The notes: generated from the letters alone by a model not told the origin. A stretch of DNA of 64,000 nucleotides from Pseudaeromonas aegiceratis (GCF_046254905.1 NZ_CP158016.1:682001-746000), one strand, 5' to 3'; positions 16,289-26,427 are shown, counted from the first letter of the stretch. Numbers and translations are program-made.

Positions 16289-18004
16289 TTAGTTGAAAAT
16301 GGTTTCCATATGAGAAACAAAGCGCCGCGGTGGCACGAAGCCGTCCAGTCGGGCCACGGGTTCCGGTTGATCGCCGTAAAACAGCAGGGTCGGCAGGCCA
16401 AACACCTGTAGCTGACTGAGCAGTTGCTGGTTCTCGCTGCTGGCCGCCGTGACATCCACCCGCAACAGGCGGTAGGGGGCCAGGGCTTGCTGGACGGCCG
16501 GATCCCGGAAGGTCTCCTCCTCATATTGGCGGCAGGCCACACACCAGTCGGCGTACAGATCCAGCAGCACAGGCTGACCCTCCTGGCGGGCCTGGGCCAG
16601 GGCCTGTTGCAGGGCCGGCAGGCCCGCCACCTCAGTAAAGGTCAGTCCCGGCGCCGCCTGGCGTGGCCAGGCCCACAGGCCCCCCAGCAGGGCTATGGTC
16701 AACAGCAGGGCGCCCTTGCCCAGCCGCGGGTACTTGGGCGGCTCCCAGTCCTTGAGCAGGTAACCCAAGGCCGCCAGCGCCAGCAAGAGGGCGGCGAGGT
16801 GGATGAGCCAATCCGGCAGCAAGCGCTCCAGCAGCAGCAGGGGCACCGCCAGCAGCACGAAACCGAACAGCGTCTTGACCTTCACCATCCAGCGACCGGC
16901 CCGGGGCAGCCAGCGGTTGCCGAAGGCGCCGATGAGCAGCAGGGGCAGCCCCATGCCCAGACTCAGCAGATAGAGGGCGGCGGCGCCGTACAGGCGATCC
17001 CCCCCCTGGGCCACGTAGAGCAGGGCGCCGGACAGGGGGGCCGTGGTGCAGGGGGAGCAGACCAGGGCCGACAGAGCGCCCATCAGCAGCACCCCCAGGT
17101 CGTTGCCGCTGGGCAAGCGGTTGGTCAGCTGGTGCAGCCGACCCTGCAGCTGGCCGGGCAGCTGCAGCTGATACAGGCCGAACATGGCCAGGGCCAACAG
17201 CACGAACAGGCCGCTGGCGCCCCACAGTACCCAGGGCTGTTGCAGCTGGGCCTGCAGCCCGGCTCCCAGGCTGGCGATGGCCAGCCCCAGCAGGCTGTAG
17301 GTGATGGCCATGCCCTGGACATAGAGCAGGGCCAGCCAGGCGCCGCGCCGGGGGCTGAGCCCCTGATTGCCCAGCAGCAGGCTGCTCAAGATGGGGTACA
17401 TGGGGAACATGCAGGGAGTGAGGGACAGGCCCAGACCCAGGACGAAGAACAGCAGCAGGCCCATGGCACCGCCCCGGGCCAGGGGATTGTTATCGCTTGT
17501 GGCCGGGGTTGTCACCGGCTGGGGGGCGCTGGCCAGTGTTGTCTCCGCCGGCTGGACTGGGGCTGTGGGTGTCAGGGACAGGCTGGCCTGCACCGGGGGA
17601 TAACAGAGCCCCTCGGTGCAGCCCTGGTAACGCAGGCTCAGGGTGGCGCCCGCCTGGATGCCCGATAGGGGCAGGCTGAAGTCCAGCTGATCGTAATAGA
17701 CCCAGGTCTCACCGAAGAAGTCGTCCTGATGGGGCCGGGCCTCGGGCAGGCTTGGGGCACTCACCTCGGCCCCCTGGGCCTGCCAGCCGAGCTTGTCGCG
17801 ATAGAGGTAGTAGCCGGGGGCGAGATCGAAGTGCACCCGCACCTGCTCCCCCTCCTGTTGCCAGCTGAGGGCAAAGGCCTGTTCTACCGGCAGAAACTGG
17901 GGCGTGCTCTGGCTGGGGGGCAGCAGGCTGTCCAACAGCGCATCGGCCCGCGTCGGGCCGATGGACAACAGCAGCAGGCAGGCCAGCCAGGCGATCAGTC
18001 GCAC
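16289..18004 (-). CDS. dsbD: Thiol:disulfide interchange protein DsbD
   Basis: A 571-residue membrane protein. It has a signal peptide (MRLIAWLACLLLLSIGPTRA), an N-terminal periplasmic alpha domain, eight membrane segments (about 185-445) and a C-terminal thioredoxin-like gamma domain. The catalytic pair is Cys488 and Cys491 in ADWCVACRQYEEE. The membrane core shows LSLTPCMFPMYPIL and VCSPCTTAPLSG, each carrying one of the two central cysteines. It passes electrons from cytoplasmic thioredoxin to DsbC and other periplasmic proteins. It overlaps cutA by 10 bases, so the two are co-transcribed, the usual pairing. Confidence 0.95.
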   Translation of the reverse strand: MRLIAWLACLLLLSIGPTRADALLDSLLPPSQSTPQFLPVEQAFALSWQQEGEQVRVHFDLAPGYYLYRDKLGWQAQGAEVSAPSLPEARPHQDDFFGETWVYYDQLDFSLPLSGIQAGATLSLRYQGCTEGLCYPPVQASLSLTPTAPVQPAETTLASAPQPVTTPATSDNNPLARGGAMGLLLFFVLGLGLSLTPCMFPMYPILSSLLLGNQGLSPRRGAWLALLYVQGMAITYSLLGLAIASLGAGLQAQLQQPWVLWGASGLFVLLALAMFGLYQLQLPGQLQGRLHQLTNRLPSGNDLGVLLMGALSALVCSPCTTAPLSGALLYVAQGGDRLYGAAALYLLSLGMGLPLLLIGAFGNRWLPRAGRWMVKVKTLFGFVLLAVPLLLLERLLPDWLIHLAALLLALAALGYLLKDWEPPKYPRLGKGALLLTIALLGGLWAWPRQAAPGLTFTEVAGLPALQQALAQARQEGQPVLLDLYADWCVACRQYEEETFRDPAVQQALAPYRLLRVDVTAASSENQQLLSQLQVFGLPTLLFYGDQPEPVARLDGFVPPRRFVSHMETIFN

Positions 18005-18318
18005 CCCAGACTCTCCTGTATCCAGTTCAAGTATTCTCTGTCCCCCTGGCAGACGTGCAGGCCCAGGATCTCCGGCACCTGATAGGGGTGGTGTTGGCGG
18101 ATGAATTGACGCAGGGGTTCAAACAGGCTGTTGCGGGTCTTGATCAGCATCTGGACTTCCTGGGTCTCTTCCATCTCTCCCTCCCAGAGGTAGATGGAGG
18201 TGACCCCCTTGATGAGATTGACGCAGGCGGCTAAACGGTGCTCCACCAGTTGGCGGGCCAGCAGCTCGGCCACGCCTCGGTTGGGGCAGGTGCATAATAC
18301 CAGTAGGGTCTCAGTCAT
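17995..18318 (-). CDS. cutA: Divalent cation tolerance protein CutA
   Basis: A 107-residue protein. The conserved core is LVLCTCPNRGVAELLARQLVEHRLAACVNLIKGVTSIYLWEGEMEE, followed by KTRNSLFEPLRQFIRQHHPYQVPEIL, the CutA1 signature. CutA forms a stable trimer related to PII proteins and affects copper tolerance in E. coli, though its molecular role is still unclear. It overlaps dsbD by 10 bases at its end. The 157-base gap to aspA contains an inverted repeat at about 18415-18447 (CCCCACCGTC / GACGGTGGGG) without a clean T-run. Confidence 0.95.
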   Translation of the reverse strand: MTETLLVLCTCPNRGVAELLARQLVEHRLAACVNLIKGVTSIYLWEGEMEETQEVQMLIKTRNSLFEPLRQFIRQHHPYQVPEILGLHVCQGDREYLNWIQESLGCD

Positions 18319-18475
18319 GGGGCCTCCGATAAGGGGGGTCTGGCCCTACTATAGCCAGCCAAATATGAAAAATCATCGTTCCATGGCGTGCCCCTGGAGC
18401 TTGGTGGGTGCAAGAACCCCACCGTCATGCGGGGCGACGGTGGGGCTGAGGTGGTCAGGTCGGCGGGGCCGGGGA

Positions 18476-19927
18476 TCAGGCCTGGTCGGTACTGCGCACG
18501 CCGCGGGGATAACGGCGACCGCGGTACTGGGGCCGCCGCAGGTTGGCGGGGGAGAAGATCTCGTCCAGCTGCGCCTCGGTGAGCAGGCCCAGTTCCAGCA
18601 CCACCTCCCTGACCGACCGACCCGTCTCGGCGCAGATCCGCCCCACCTTGTCCCCCATGTGGTGGCCGATGTGGGGGTTCAGCAGGGTGACGATGCCGAT
18701 GGAGTGGAACACATAGGCCTCGCAGATGGCCTGATTGGCGGTGATGCCCCGCACGCACTTGTGCTCCAGGCCGATGCAGGCCTTCTGCAGCAAAGAGATG
18801 GACTCAAACATGCACTGGGCGATCACCGGCTCCATGACGTTCAGCTGCAGCTGTCCCGCTTCGGCGGCCATGGTGATGGTGATGTCGTTGCCCACCACCT
18901 TGAAGGCCACCTGATTGACCACCTCGGGGATCACCGGGTTGACCTTGGCGGGCATGATGGAGGAGCCGGCCTGCAGCTGGGGCAGGTTGATCTCGTTGAA
19001 ACCGGCCCGGGGGCCCGAGCTTAGCAGCCGCAGATCGTTGCACACCTTGGAGAGCTTGATGGCCAGCCGCTTCAGGGCGCTGTGCAGCATGACATAGGCG
19101 CCGCAGTCGGAGGTGGCCTCGATTAAGTCCTCTGCCGGCACATAGGGGGCGCCAGTGATCTCCGCCAGTTTCTGGATCGCCAGGGCGGAATATTCCGGCG
19201 GGGTGTTGAGACCGGTGCCGATGGCGGTGGCCCCCAGGTTCACCTCCAGCAGCAGCTCCCGCGCCTTGTGGATGCGGCCTATCTCCTCGTTGAGGGTGAC
19301 CGCCCAGGCGTGGAACTCCTGGCCCAGGGTCATGGGCACCGCATCTTGCAGCTGGGTGCGGCCCAGCTTGAGGATCTCGTCGAAGGACTTGGCCTTCTCG
19401 TCGAAGGCGGCGATGAGGGACGAGAGGGCGTGGATCACCACTTCGCTGCTCTCATACAGCGCCACCCGAAAACCCGTGGGGTAGGCGTCGTTGGTGGACT
19501 GGCAGCAGTTGACGTGATCGTTGGGGTGCACCACGGCGTAGTCCCCCTTGGGGCGACCCAGCAGCTCCAGCGCCAGGTTGGCCAGCACCTCGTTGACGTT
19601 CATGTTCACCGAGGTACCGGCGCCGCCCTGGAACAGATCGATGGGGAACTGATCCAGGCAGCGGTCCTGTTCCAGCATCAGGCGGCAGGCCTGCACTATG
19701 GCGTCCACCGTCTCCTCCGGCAGCAGCCCCAGCTCACCGTTGGCCAGGGCGGCGGCCTGTTTGGTCTTCACCATGCCCTTGATAAAGGCCGGCACCTGGT
19801 TGATGGAGCGATCGCTGATCTGGAAATTTTCCACCGCCCGTAGGGTGTGGATGCCGTAATAGGCTTCGGCGGGTACCGCCCGCTCCCCCAGCAGATCCTC
19901 TTCGATGCGTACCTTTGCGTCTTGCAT
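18476..19927 (-). CDS. aspA: Aspartate ammonia-lyase (aspartase)
   Basis: A 483-residue protein from the ATG at 19927, which has GGGAGA just upstream; a longer in-frame start would lack it. The fumarase/aspartase signature GSSIMPAKVNP is at residues 321-331, and TGTGL and HPNDHVNCCQSTNDAYP are also present. It deaminates L-aspartate to fumarate and ammonia in the cytoplasm, mainly under anaerobic or amino-acid rich growth. Its length fits E. coli AspA (478). It is divergent from fxsA. A gap of 396 bases holds its promoter; no clear CRP or FNR site was found there. Confidence 0.95.
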   Translation of the reverse strand: MQDAKVRIEEDLLGERAVPAEAYYGIHTLRAVENFQISDRSINQVPAFIKGMVKTKQAAALANGELGLLPEETVDAIVQACRLMLEQDRCLDQFPIDLFQGGAGTSVNMNVNEVLANLALELLGRPKGDYAVVHPNDHVNCCQSTNDAYPTGFRVALYESSEVVIHALSSLIAAFDEKAKSFDEILKLGRTQLQDAVPMTLGQEFHAWAVTLNEEIGRIHKARELLLEVNLGATAIGTGLNTPPEYSALAIQKLAEITGAPYVPAEDLIEATSDCGAYVMLHSALKRLAIKLSKVCNDLRLLSSGPRAGFNEINLPQLQAGSSIMPAKVNPVIPEVVNQVAFKVVGNDITITMAAEAGQLQLNVMEPVIAQCMFESISLLQKACIGLEHKCVRGITANQAICEAYVFHSIGIVTLLNPHIGHHMGDKVGRICAETGRSVREVVLELGLLTEAQLDEIFSPANLRRPQYRGRRYPRGVRSTDQA

Positions 19928-20323
19928 GTGTTCTCCCTCGGCCCGTGGCCTTGCTGCGGCTTGCCAAACTGGGTCAGACACCCACCTGGCCATCTTGCAC
20001 CAGGCATCTAACCACACCATGAGCCAGAAGCCCCCTGGCCTGCCGTAACCGGGATCACAGCTTGCAGCACCGGTGGCGAGGCGCCGGGGAACTGACTGGA
20101 CCTGTCTGACTATATCTTTAGTGCATCAATCTGTGAATTGCGTGACTGGCCAGTGGTTATTTTGGCTCTGGCCCTTGCGGGCCAGTGTATTGGGTTGTAT
20201 GAAGGGCGGATCCATGGCGTCATGCTCTATCCTGGGTCGCGGCGGTATAGCCCTTGAATTCGGGTGGAATGTCACCATATAAGGCAACAGGGCCCGCCTG
20301 TGGGCCGCCAAGCCGAGGTTCCT
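19928..20323. other. 396-base divergent intergenic region, aspA / fxsA
   Basis: No gene seen. It holds the aspA promoter on the minus side, not resolved here, and the sigma-32-type promoter of fxsA near its right end (see the separate feature). No terminator or repeat was recognised. Confidence 0.5.
20253..20280 (+). promoter_or_regulatory. Sigma-32 (RpoH) type heat-shock promoter of fxsA
   Basis: CTTGAA at 20253-20258 and CACCATAT at 20273-20280 are 14 bases apart, close to the RpoH consensus CTTGAA-N14-CCCCATNT. The distance to the fxsA start is about 45 bases. Together with the second promoter before groS, this puts fxsA under heat-shock control. Confidence 0.68.
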
Positions 20324-20797
20324 TTGACCAAATTACTGCTGCCGGCGTTTCTGCTGCTGGCCCTGATCGAAATCTGGCTCATCATCCAGGTGGGCGCCGT
20401 GCTGGGGGCCTTCGCCACCCTGGCCCTCATGTTGTTCACCGCCGTACTGGGCATCTCCCTGGTGCGCAGCCAGGGGCTCAAGACCCTGATGGCCGCCCAG
20501 CAGCGCCTGGCCCAGGGCCAGGCCCCGGCCGGCGAGATGCTGCAGGGCCTGCTGCTGGCCGTGGCCGGCGGCCTGCTGATCCTGCCGGGGTTCTTCACCG
20601 ATCTGCTGGGTCTGCTATTGTTGCAGCCGACCCTGCGCCGTTATCTCATATCCCGCTGGCTCAAGGCGGTGCCGGTGGCGCCGGGCTTTACCCCGACCGA
20701 CGATCCATCGGTCGACCCAGGTCCGCTGACGCAGGATGGCCGGGATGCCCCCCAGGGCACCACCGTAGACGGCGAGTACGAGCGCAAGGATCGCTGA
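20324..20797 (+). CDS. fxsA: FxsA family membrane protein
   Basis: A 157-residue protein. The start is TTG at 20324 with GAGG at 20315-20318, which aligns with the E. coli FxsA N-terminus. An ATG 60 bases upstream overlaps the promoter and is rejected. It has about three or four membrane segments, including LLPAFLLLALIEIWLIIQVGAVLG, MLFTAVLGISLVRSQGLKTL and GGLLILPGFFTDLLGLLLL, all typical of FxsA. It ends TVDGEYERKD as in E. coli. FxsA affects exclusion of phage T7 by F-plasmid functions; its normal role is unknown. It lies directly upstream of groS, the conserved arrangement. Confidence 0.9.
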   Translation: MTKLLLPAFLLLALIEIWLIIQVGAVLGAFATLALMLFTAVLGISLVRSQGLKTLMAAQQRLAQGQAPAGEMLQGLLLAVAGGLLILPGFFTDLLGLLLLQPTLRRYLISRWLKAVPVAPGFTPTDDPSVDPGPLTQDGRDAPQGTTVDGEYERKDR

Positions 20798-20819
20798 GAA
20801 AATTTTTTTACTGCCCCCC

Positions 20820-20847
20820 CTTGAAGGCGTGGATCCCGTCCCCACAT
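20820..20847 (+). promoter_or_regulatory. Sigma-32 (RpoH) type promoter of groS-groL
   Basis: CTTGAA at 20820-20825 and CCCCACAT at 20840-20847 are 14 bases apart. The surrounding CCCCCTTGAAGG resembles the well-studied E. coli groE promoter. The distance to the groS start is 76 bases. Confidence 0.82.
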
Positions 20848-20923
20848 TGGAAGGGCATTTCCATTTATTACAGCCGGCCGGAGCGGCCGCTGAAGGTAAC
20901 AACACTCAGTAGGAGAGTTATCG

Positions 20924-21217
20924 ATGAAAATCCGTCCATTACATGACCGTGTAATCATCAAGCGCACCGAAGTTGAAGCCAAGTCCGCGGGCGGTATCGT
21001 CCTGACTGGCTCTGCCGCCCAGAAGTCCACCCGTGGTGAGGTGCTGGCGGTTGGCGCTGGCCGGATCCTGGACAACGGTGACGTCAAGCCCCTGGCCGTC
21101 AAGGTCGGTGACAAGGTGATCTTCAACGAAGGCTACGGCGTGAAGACCGAGAAGCTGGATGGCCAGGACGTGCTGATCCTGTCCGAGTCCGACATCCTGG
21201 CGATTGTCGAAGAATAA
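20924..21217 (+). CDS. groS: Co-chaperonin GroES (Hsp10)
   Basis: A 97-residue protein, MKIRPLHDRVIIKRTEVEAKSAGGIVLTGSAAQKSTRGEV, the complete GroES family pattern with the mobile loop (about 16-33) that binds GroEL and the KVGDKVIFNEGYG motif. It forms the heptameric lid of the chaperonin in the cytoplasm. It is transcribed with groL, 40 bases downstream, from a sigma-32-type promoter. AGGAGAG precedes the start. Confidence 0.98.
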   Translation: MKIRPLHDRVIIKRTEVEAKSAGGIVLTGSAAQKSTRGEVLAVGAGRILDNGDVKPLAVKVGDKVIFNEGYGVKTEKLDGQDVLILSESDILAIVEE

Positions 21218-21257
21218 TCCCGCCCTTCCCGATAACAGAATTTAAGGATTGAACAAC

Positions 21258-22895
<1,638 letters not shown>

Positions 22896-22920
22896 TCTGC
22901 CAGCCAAGGCTAACCCATTG

Positions 22921-22951
22921 AAAAGACCGGGCAATTGCCCGGTCTTTTTTT
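22921..22951 (+). terminator. Rho-independent terminator after groL
   Basis: The hairpin AAGACCGGGC-AATT-GCCCGGTCTT is followed by a T-run. The A4 at 22921 may let it also end the converging acetyltransferase transcript. Confidence 0.92.
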
Positions 22952-22969
22952 ATCTGCTGTGGTGTGCCT

Positions 22970-23425
22970 CTAATTGATGGGCTTGCGGAAAAACACCCTG
23001 TGATAGCCCTCATCCAGCCGCCGATCGTATTCCTGATAGCCGAGCCTGGGATACATGGCCAGGTTCTCCGTCATGGCCTCGTTGGTGTTGACCAGCACCT
23101 GGGCATAGCCGCCGGTGCGGGCCGCCTGCTCCACATGGCCGATCAGCGCCCGGCCCAGTCCGCGCCCTGCCAGCGCAGGCAGCAGGGCGATGGTCTCCAG
23201 GTGCAGGCCGTCGCCCTGGGGGTAATAGACCAGATAGCCGGCAAACTGCCCCTGATAGCAGGCCACATACAGGCAGCCCGCCGCCAGCTTGGCGCCATAG
23301 TCGTAACACATGGGGCCGGGCAGCTTCTCCATGCGGGGGATGTAGCGGCTGAAGGCTGCCCTGGCACAGGCTTGTACCGCCGCCAGATCGGCCTGGGTGG
23401 CCGGGCGGATCTGCAACCCCGTCAT
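22970..23425 (-). CDS. GNAT family N-acetyltransferase
   Basis: A 151-residue protein. The start (MTGLQIRPATQADLAAVQACARAAF) overlaps the stop of the preceding acetyltransferase gene as ATGA, so the two are coupled. The acetyl-CoA loop is LPALAGRGLGRALIGHVEQ, and the C-terminal GNAT strand is YPRLGYQEYDRR. It moves an acetyl group to an unknown amine or peptide substrate in the cytoplasm. The substrate cannot be told from sequence. Confidence 0.85.
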   Translation of the reverse strand: MTGLQIRPATQADLAAVQACARAAFSRYIPRMEKLPGPMCYDYGAKLAAGCLYVACYQGQFAGYLVYYPQGDGLHLETIALLPALAGRGLGRALIGHVEQAARTGGYAQVLVNTNEAMTENLAMYPRLGYQEYDRRLDEGYHRVFFRKPIN

Positions 23426-23856
23426 GCCGATTCGAGCGCCAGGCGCATGACGATGGCGCTCTGGGGGCAGAGGGCGGCAAATTCGCTGCACTGGCGGATG
23501 GTCTGTGGCACCGTCTCCCGCGCCACCGGGGTAAAGCCCTGGCGGGCAAAGTAGTCCGGCGCCGTGGTGGTGAGCAGGTAGAGATCCGTCAGTCCCAGGG
23601 TCTGGGCCTGGGCCGTTACGGTCGCCAGCAGTTGCCGGGCCAGCCCCTGACTGCGGCACTCGGGCCGCACCGCCAGGGAGCGCAGCAGTCCCTGCCCGCC
23701 ATGGACCTCCAGGCCTATGATGCCGTCCGGTTGTTCCGTGGGGCCCAGGGACCAGAAGCCCTGGCGCTGGTCGGGCTGGATGTCCCGGGTGGGGAGATCG
23801 CACGCCTGCAGCAAGGTCAGCACGGCGGCCAACGGCGGATGGGGTTGCGCTTGCAT
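23422..23856 (-). CDS. GNAT family N-acetyltransferase, ArsN2-like
   Basis: A 144-residue protein. It starts MQAQPHPPLAAVLTLLQACDLPTRDI and has the acetyl-CoA region LRSLAVRPECRSQGLARQLLATV. It continues LTDLYLLTTTAPDYFARQGFTPVAR and ends PQTIRQCSEFAALCPQSAIVMRLAL. This pattern resembles the ArsN2 acetyltransferases linked to arsenic resistance operons. No ars genes lie nearby, so an arsenic role is unsupported. Coupled to the next GNAT gene by ATGA overlap, it may form a two-enzyme unit. Confidence 0.8.
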   Translation of the reverse strand: MQAQPHPPLAAVLTLLQACDLPTRDIQPDQRQGFWSLGPTEQPDGIIGLEVHGGQGLLRSLAVRPECRSQGLARQLLATVTAQAQTLGLTDLYLLTTTAPDYFARQGFTPVARETVPQTIRQCSEFAALCPQSAIVMRLALESA

Positions 23857-23916
23857 GGTTGGGCTCCAAATGGACGGATTGGTCGATTGTGCGCCCTTTT
23901 TGCCTGGTGGGGTAGG

Positions 23917-24207
23917 TCACTCGTCCCGCTGTGGAGACTGCCAGGTATCCCAGTAGTGCCAGCCGCCACGTTGGTCAGGATTCAGGTCGGCTTCACTCTG
24001 AAACAGATCGGCGATCTGAGTCACCGCAAAGGGCAGTTCCGCATAGCCGCGCAGGGCGATGATGGCCGAACCGTTGCTGATCAGGGCCTGGGGGAATAGG
24101 CGTCCATCCTGCAGTTGTACCGTGGCCTGTGCGCCCCCCGTGGCAAACTCGGCAAAGCCGGCTGCTTTGAGTCGCAAGGCGGTGGGCAGAGGATGCTTGT
24201 AATGCAT
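23917..24207 (-). CDS. Hypothetical protein, 96 residues
   Basis: A small soluble protein with a good ribosome site (GGAG, 5 bases before the ATG at 24207). It begins MHYKHPLPTALRLKAAGFAEFATGG and ends with an aromatic-rich stretch, NPDQRGGWHYWDTWQSPQ. No domain is recognised. It lies 60 bases upstream of the GNAT pair and reads the same way, so it may belong to the same transcript. It is probably real given its clean ribosome site and the absence of a competing frame. Confidence 0.6.
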   Translation of the reverse strand: MHYKHPLPTALRLKAAGFAEFATGGAQATVQLQDGRLFPQALISNGSAIIALRGYAELPFAVTQIADLFQSEADLNPDQRGGWHYWDTWQSPQRDE

Positions 24208-24301
24208 GCTGACTCCAAGTTGGGCATGGCGATGCAGTGCAATTTAGCGGTTCAGTTTGTGGCCGCCAAGGCGAACGCTTCTCGGGGCTGATGACTCTCG
24301 G

Positions 24302-24324
24302 AAAAAAAGGGGGCTCAGCCCCCT
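24302..24324 (-). terminator. Rho-independent terminator of the dgc operon
   Basis: The hairpin AGGGGGCT-CA-GCCCCCT has seven A on its left, which is a T-run on the minus strand, 12 bases beyond the dgcA stop at 24337. Confidence 0.85.
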
Positions 24325-24336
24325 GTGTGTCGCCGA

Positions 24337-25329
24337 TTAGCCGCCCCATAGCGCCGCCTGGGGCGGGTAGAGGGTGCTGCCCTCGTACTGCAGCCCCTGG
24401 GCATGGTCGGTCTTCAGCAGCAAGGGGCCGTCCAGATCCACCACCCGGGCGCCCTGGGCCAGCAGCACCGCCGGGGCCATGGCCAGGGAGGTGCCAATAT
24501 TGCAGCCCACCATGATCTCAAAGCCGTGGGCGCGGGCCGCCTGGGCCAGGGCCCAGGCTTCGGTGAGGCCACCGCTCTTGTCCAGCTTGATGTTCACCAG
24601 ATCGAAGCGGCCGATAAGCGCCGGCAGGCTCTCCCGGCTGAGGCAGGACTCGTCAGCGGCGATGGGTACCAGGCGATCGATGCCCTCGAGCCAGGCCTCG
24701 CAGCCCACGGCGAAGGGCTGCTCGATCAGCTCCACCCCCAGTTCCTTGAGCTGCGGCAGGTAGTCGATGAGCTGCTGCCGCTGCCAGCCGGTGTTGGCAT
24801 CGACGATGAGCCGGGCCTGGGGGGCGGCGGCGCGCACCGCGGCCACCCGCTCCAGATCTCCCTGGGCCAGACCCAGCTTGAGCTTGAGCAGCGGCCGGGC
24901 GGCGGCGCGACCGGCGGCTTCACCCATCTCCTGCGGGCTGCGCAGGGACAGGGTGAAGGCGGTGGTCAGGGGCGCCGGCGGCTGCGTGAGGCCCAGAGTC
25001 TGCCAGACCGGCATCCCCGACCGCTTGGCCTCCAGATCCCACAGGGCGCAGTCCAGGGCGCTGCGGGCACAGCCCGGCGGCAGCAGCTGCTGCAGGGCCT
25101 GGCGATCGGCGCCGGCCTCGATGGTGCCACGCACCGCCTCCAGCTGGGGCAATATGGCCGGGTAGTCCGCCTCGTAGGTATCCGTGTGCTCGCACTCCCC
25201 GCGGCCGATCAGGCCATCCTCCTCGATCTCCACCACCACCACGGCGGCGTCCACAAAGGGATCCAGCCGGGAGATGATGAAGGGCTCGTGCAGCGGCCAG
25301 TGCTCGCTGCGTACCGTCAGGCGGCGCAT
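24337..25329 (-). CDS. dgcA: DgcA-like N-acetyl-D-glutamate racemase / dipeptide epimerase (enolase superfamily)
   Basis: A 330-residue enolase-superfamily enzyme starting MRRLTVRSEHWPLHEPFI. Visible active-site motifs are LLKLKLG (KxK base), LIVDANTGW and VELIEQPFA (metal ligands), ADESC and VNIKLDKSGG. It is of the muconate-cycloisomerase/dipeptide-epimerase subgroup, related to YcjG (L-Ala-D/L-Glu epimerase). Next to a DgcN-type gene, the better call is DgcA, which racemises N-acetyl-D-glutamate to N-acetyl-L-glutamate. It is 1 base after the dgcN stop. Without a test, peptidoglycan dipeptide epimerisation stays possible. Confidence 0.85.
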   Translation of the reverse strand: MRRLTVRSEHWPLHEPFIISRLDPFVDAAVVVVEIEEDGLIGRGECEHTDTYEADYPAILPQLEAVRGTIEAGADRQALQQLLPPGCARSALDCALWDLEAKRSGMPVWQTLGLTQPPAPLTTAFTLSLRSPQEMGEAAGRAAARPLLKLKLGLAQGDLERVAAVRAAAPQARLIVDANTGWQRQQLIDYLPQLKELGVELIEQPFAVGCEAWLEGIDRLVPIAADESCLSRESLPALIGRFDLVNIKLDKSGGLTEAWALAQAARAHGFEIMVGCNIGTSLAMAPAVLLAQGARVVDLDGPLLLKTDHAQGLQYEGSTLYPPQAALWGG

Positions 25330-25330
25330 C

Positions 25331-26353
25331 TTAGGCGGTCTCGCCGGCCAGGATGGCATCCACCAGGGGCGCCACGCCGGTGCGGACCGGATCCACCACC
25401 ACCACGCCCAGGCGCTGGGCCAGCTCGTCGATGGCAGCCAGGGCGTCGGCCTCGCTCAGCCGGGCGGTGTTGAGGGCGATGCCCCCCAGCCGGGCCTTGG
25501 GATTGGTGAGGCGGGCCATGGCCAGGTTGGTGGCGATCACCTGCTCCATGGGCTGGATGGGGTAGCCTTCCATGCCGTCCATCTGGCTGCGGCCGGCCTC
25601 GTGGCAGACCACCAGCACATCGGCCTGGGCACCGTGCAGCAGCCCCAGGCTGACCCCGGCGTAGGCCGGGTGGAACAAGGAGCCCTGGCCCTCGATGATG
25701 TCCCAGTGCTCCGGGGCATTGGCCGGAGCCAGCAGCTCCACGGCGCCGGAGATGAAGTCGGCCACCACCGCATCCACGGAGACGCCGTAGCCTTCGATGA
25801 GGATGCCGGTCTGGCCGGTGGGACGGAAGCTGGTGGGCAGCTTGCGGGCCGCCATCTCGGCCTGGATGGCCAGGGCGGTGAACATCTTGCCGACGCAGCA
25901 GTCGGTGCCCACGGTGAGCAGCCGCTTGCCGCTGCGGGGCAGGCCGGTGCCGCAGGGCAGGGTGGCCGGCGGGTTGCGCACATCCAGGATGCGGCGGCCG
26001 TAACGGGCGGCGGCGTCGACGATGGCGGGGATGTTGGCCAGGCGGATATGCAGGCCGCTGGCCACGTCCATGCCGTGGGCCAGGGCCTCGACACAGGTGT
26101 CGATCCAGCGCTGGGGCAGGCTGGCGCCGAAGGGGGCCAGACCGATCACCAGGGTCTTGGCGCCGGCGGCGGCGGCACTGGCCACGTCCATGTCCGGCAG
26201 GCCCAGATCCACCGGGCTCTCCGGGTAGCGCAGCTGGGCCAGGCAGCGGTCCGGCCGCCAGTGGGCCACGCCCTTGGCGGTCTTGGCCATCAGCAGATCC
26301 GGGGCATCGCCGACAAACAGCAGGTAGGGGGCGTTGAGTTCGATGAGTTCCAT
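25331..26353 (-). CDS. dgcN: DgcN-like N-acetyltransferase (DUF1611 family)
   Basis: A 340-residue protein; AAAGGAG lies before the ATG at 26353. The DUF1611 family text is complete, with N-terminal MELIELNAPYLLFVGDAPD and GLHIRLANIPAIV, and a P-loop-like region LLTVGTDCCVGKMFTALAIQ. It also has TGILIEGYGVSVDAVVADFISGA and EGQGSLFHPAYAGVSLGLL. In the DgcN-DgcA pathway it acetylates D-glutamate, which DgcA then racemises so it can feed L-glutamate or arginine pools. It is adjacent to dgcA and amino-acid transporter genes, which supports that role. Confidence 0.85.
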   Translation of the reverse strand: MELIELNAPYLLFVGDAPDLLMAKTAKGVAHWRPDRCLAQLRYPESPVDLGLPDMDVASAAAAGAKTLVIGLAPFGASLPQRWIDTCVEALAHGMDVASGLHIRLANIPAIVDAAARYGRRILDVRNPPATLPCGTGLPRSGKRLLTVGTDCCVGKMFTALAIQAEMAARKLPTSFRPTGQTGILIEGYGVSVDAVVADFISGAVELLAPANAPEHWDIIEGQGSLFHPAYAGVSLGLLHGAQADVLVVCHEAGRSQMDGMEGYPIQPMEQVIATNLAMARLTNPKARLGGIALNTARLSEADALAAIDELAQRLGVVVVDPVRTGVAPLVDAILAGETA

Positions 26354-26427
26354 GTGTGCTCCTTTGGGGACGACAGAGGCCGCCCGGTGCTCCGGGAGTG
26401 GCCGACGATTCAGGGGTGAATAAGTAG

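Noticed and set aside
18415..18447. Inverted repeat CCCCACCGTC/GACGGTGGGG after aspA
   Set aside because: The stem is strong but no T-run follows on the minus strand, so it is not called a terminator.
20118..20160. CRP- or FNR-like sites in the aspA upstream region
   Set aside because: Best matches fit only half of each consensus.
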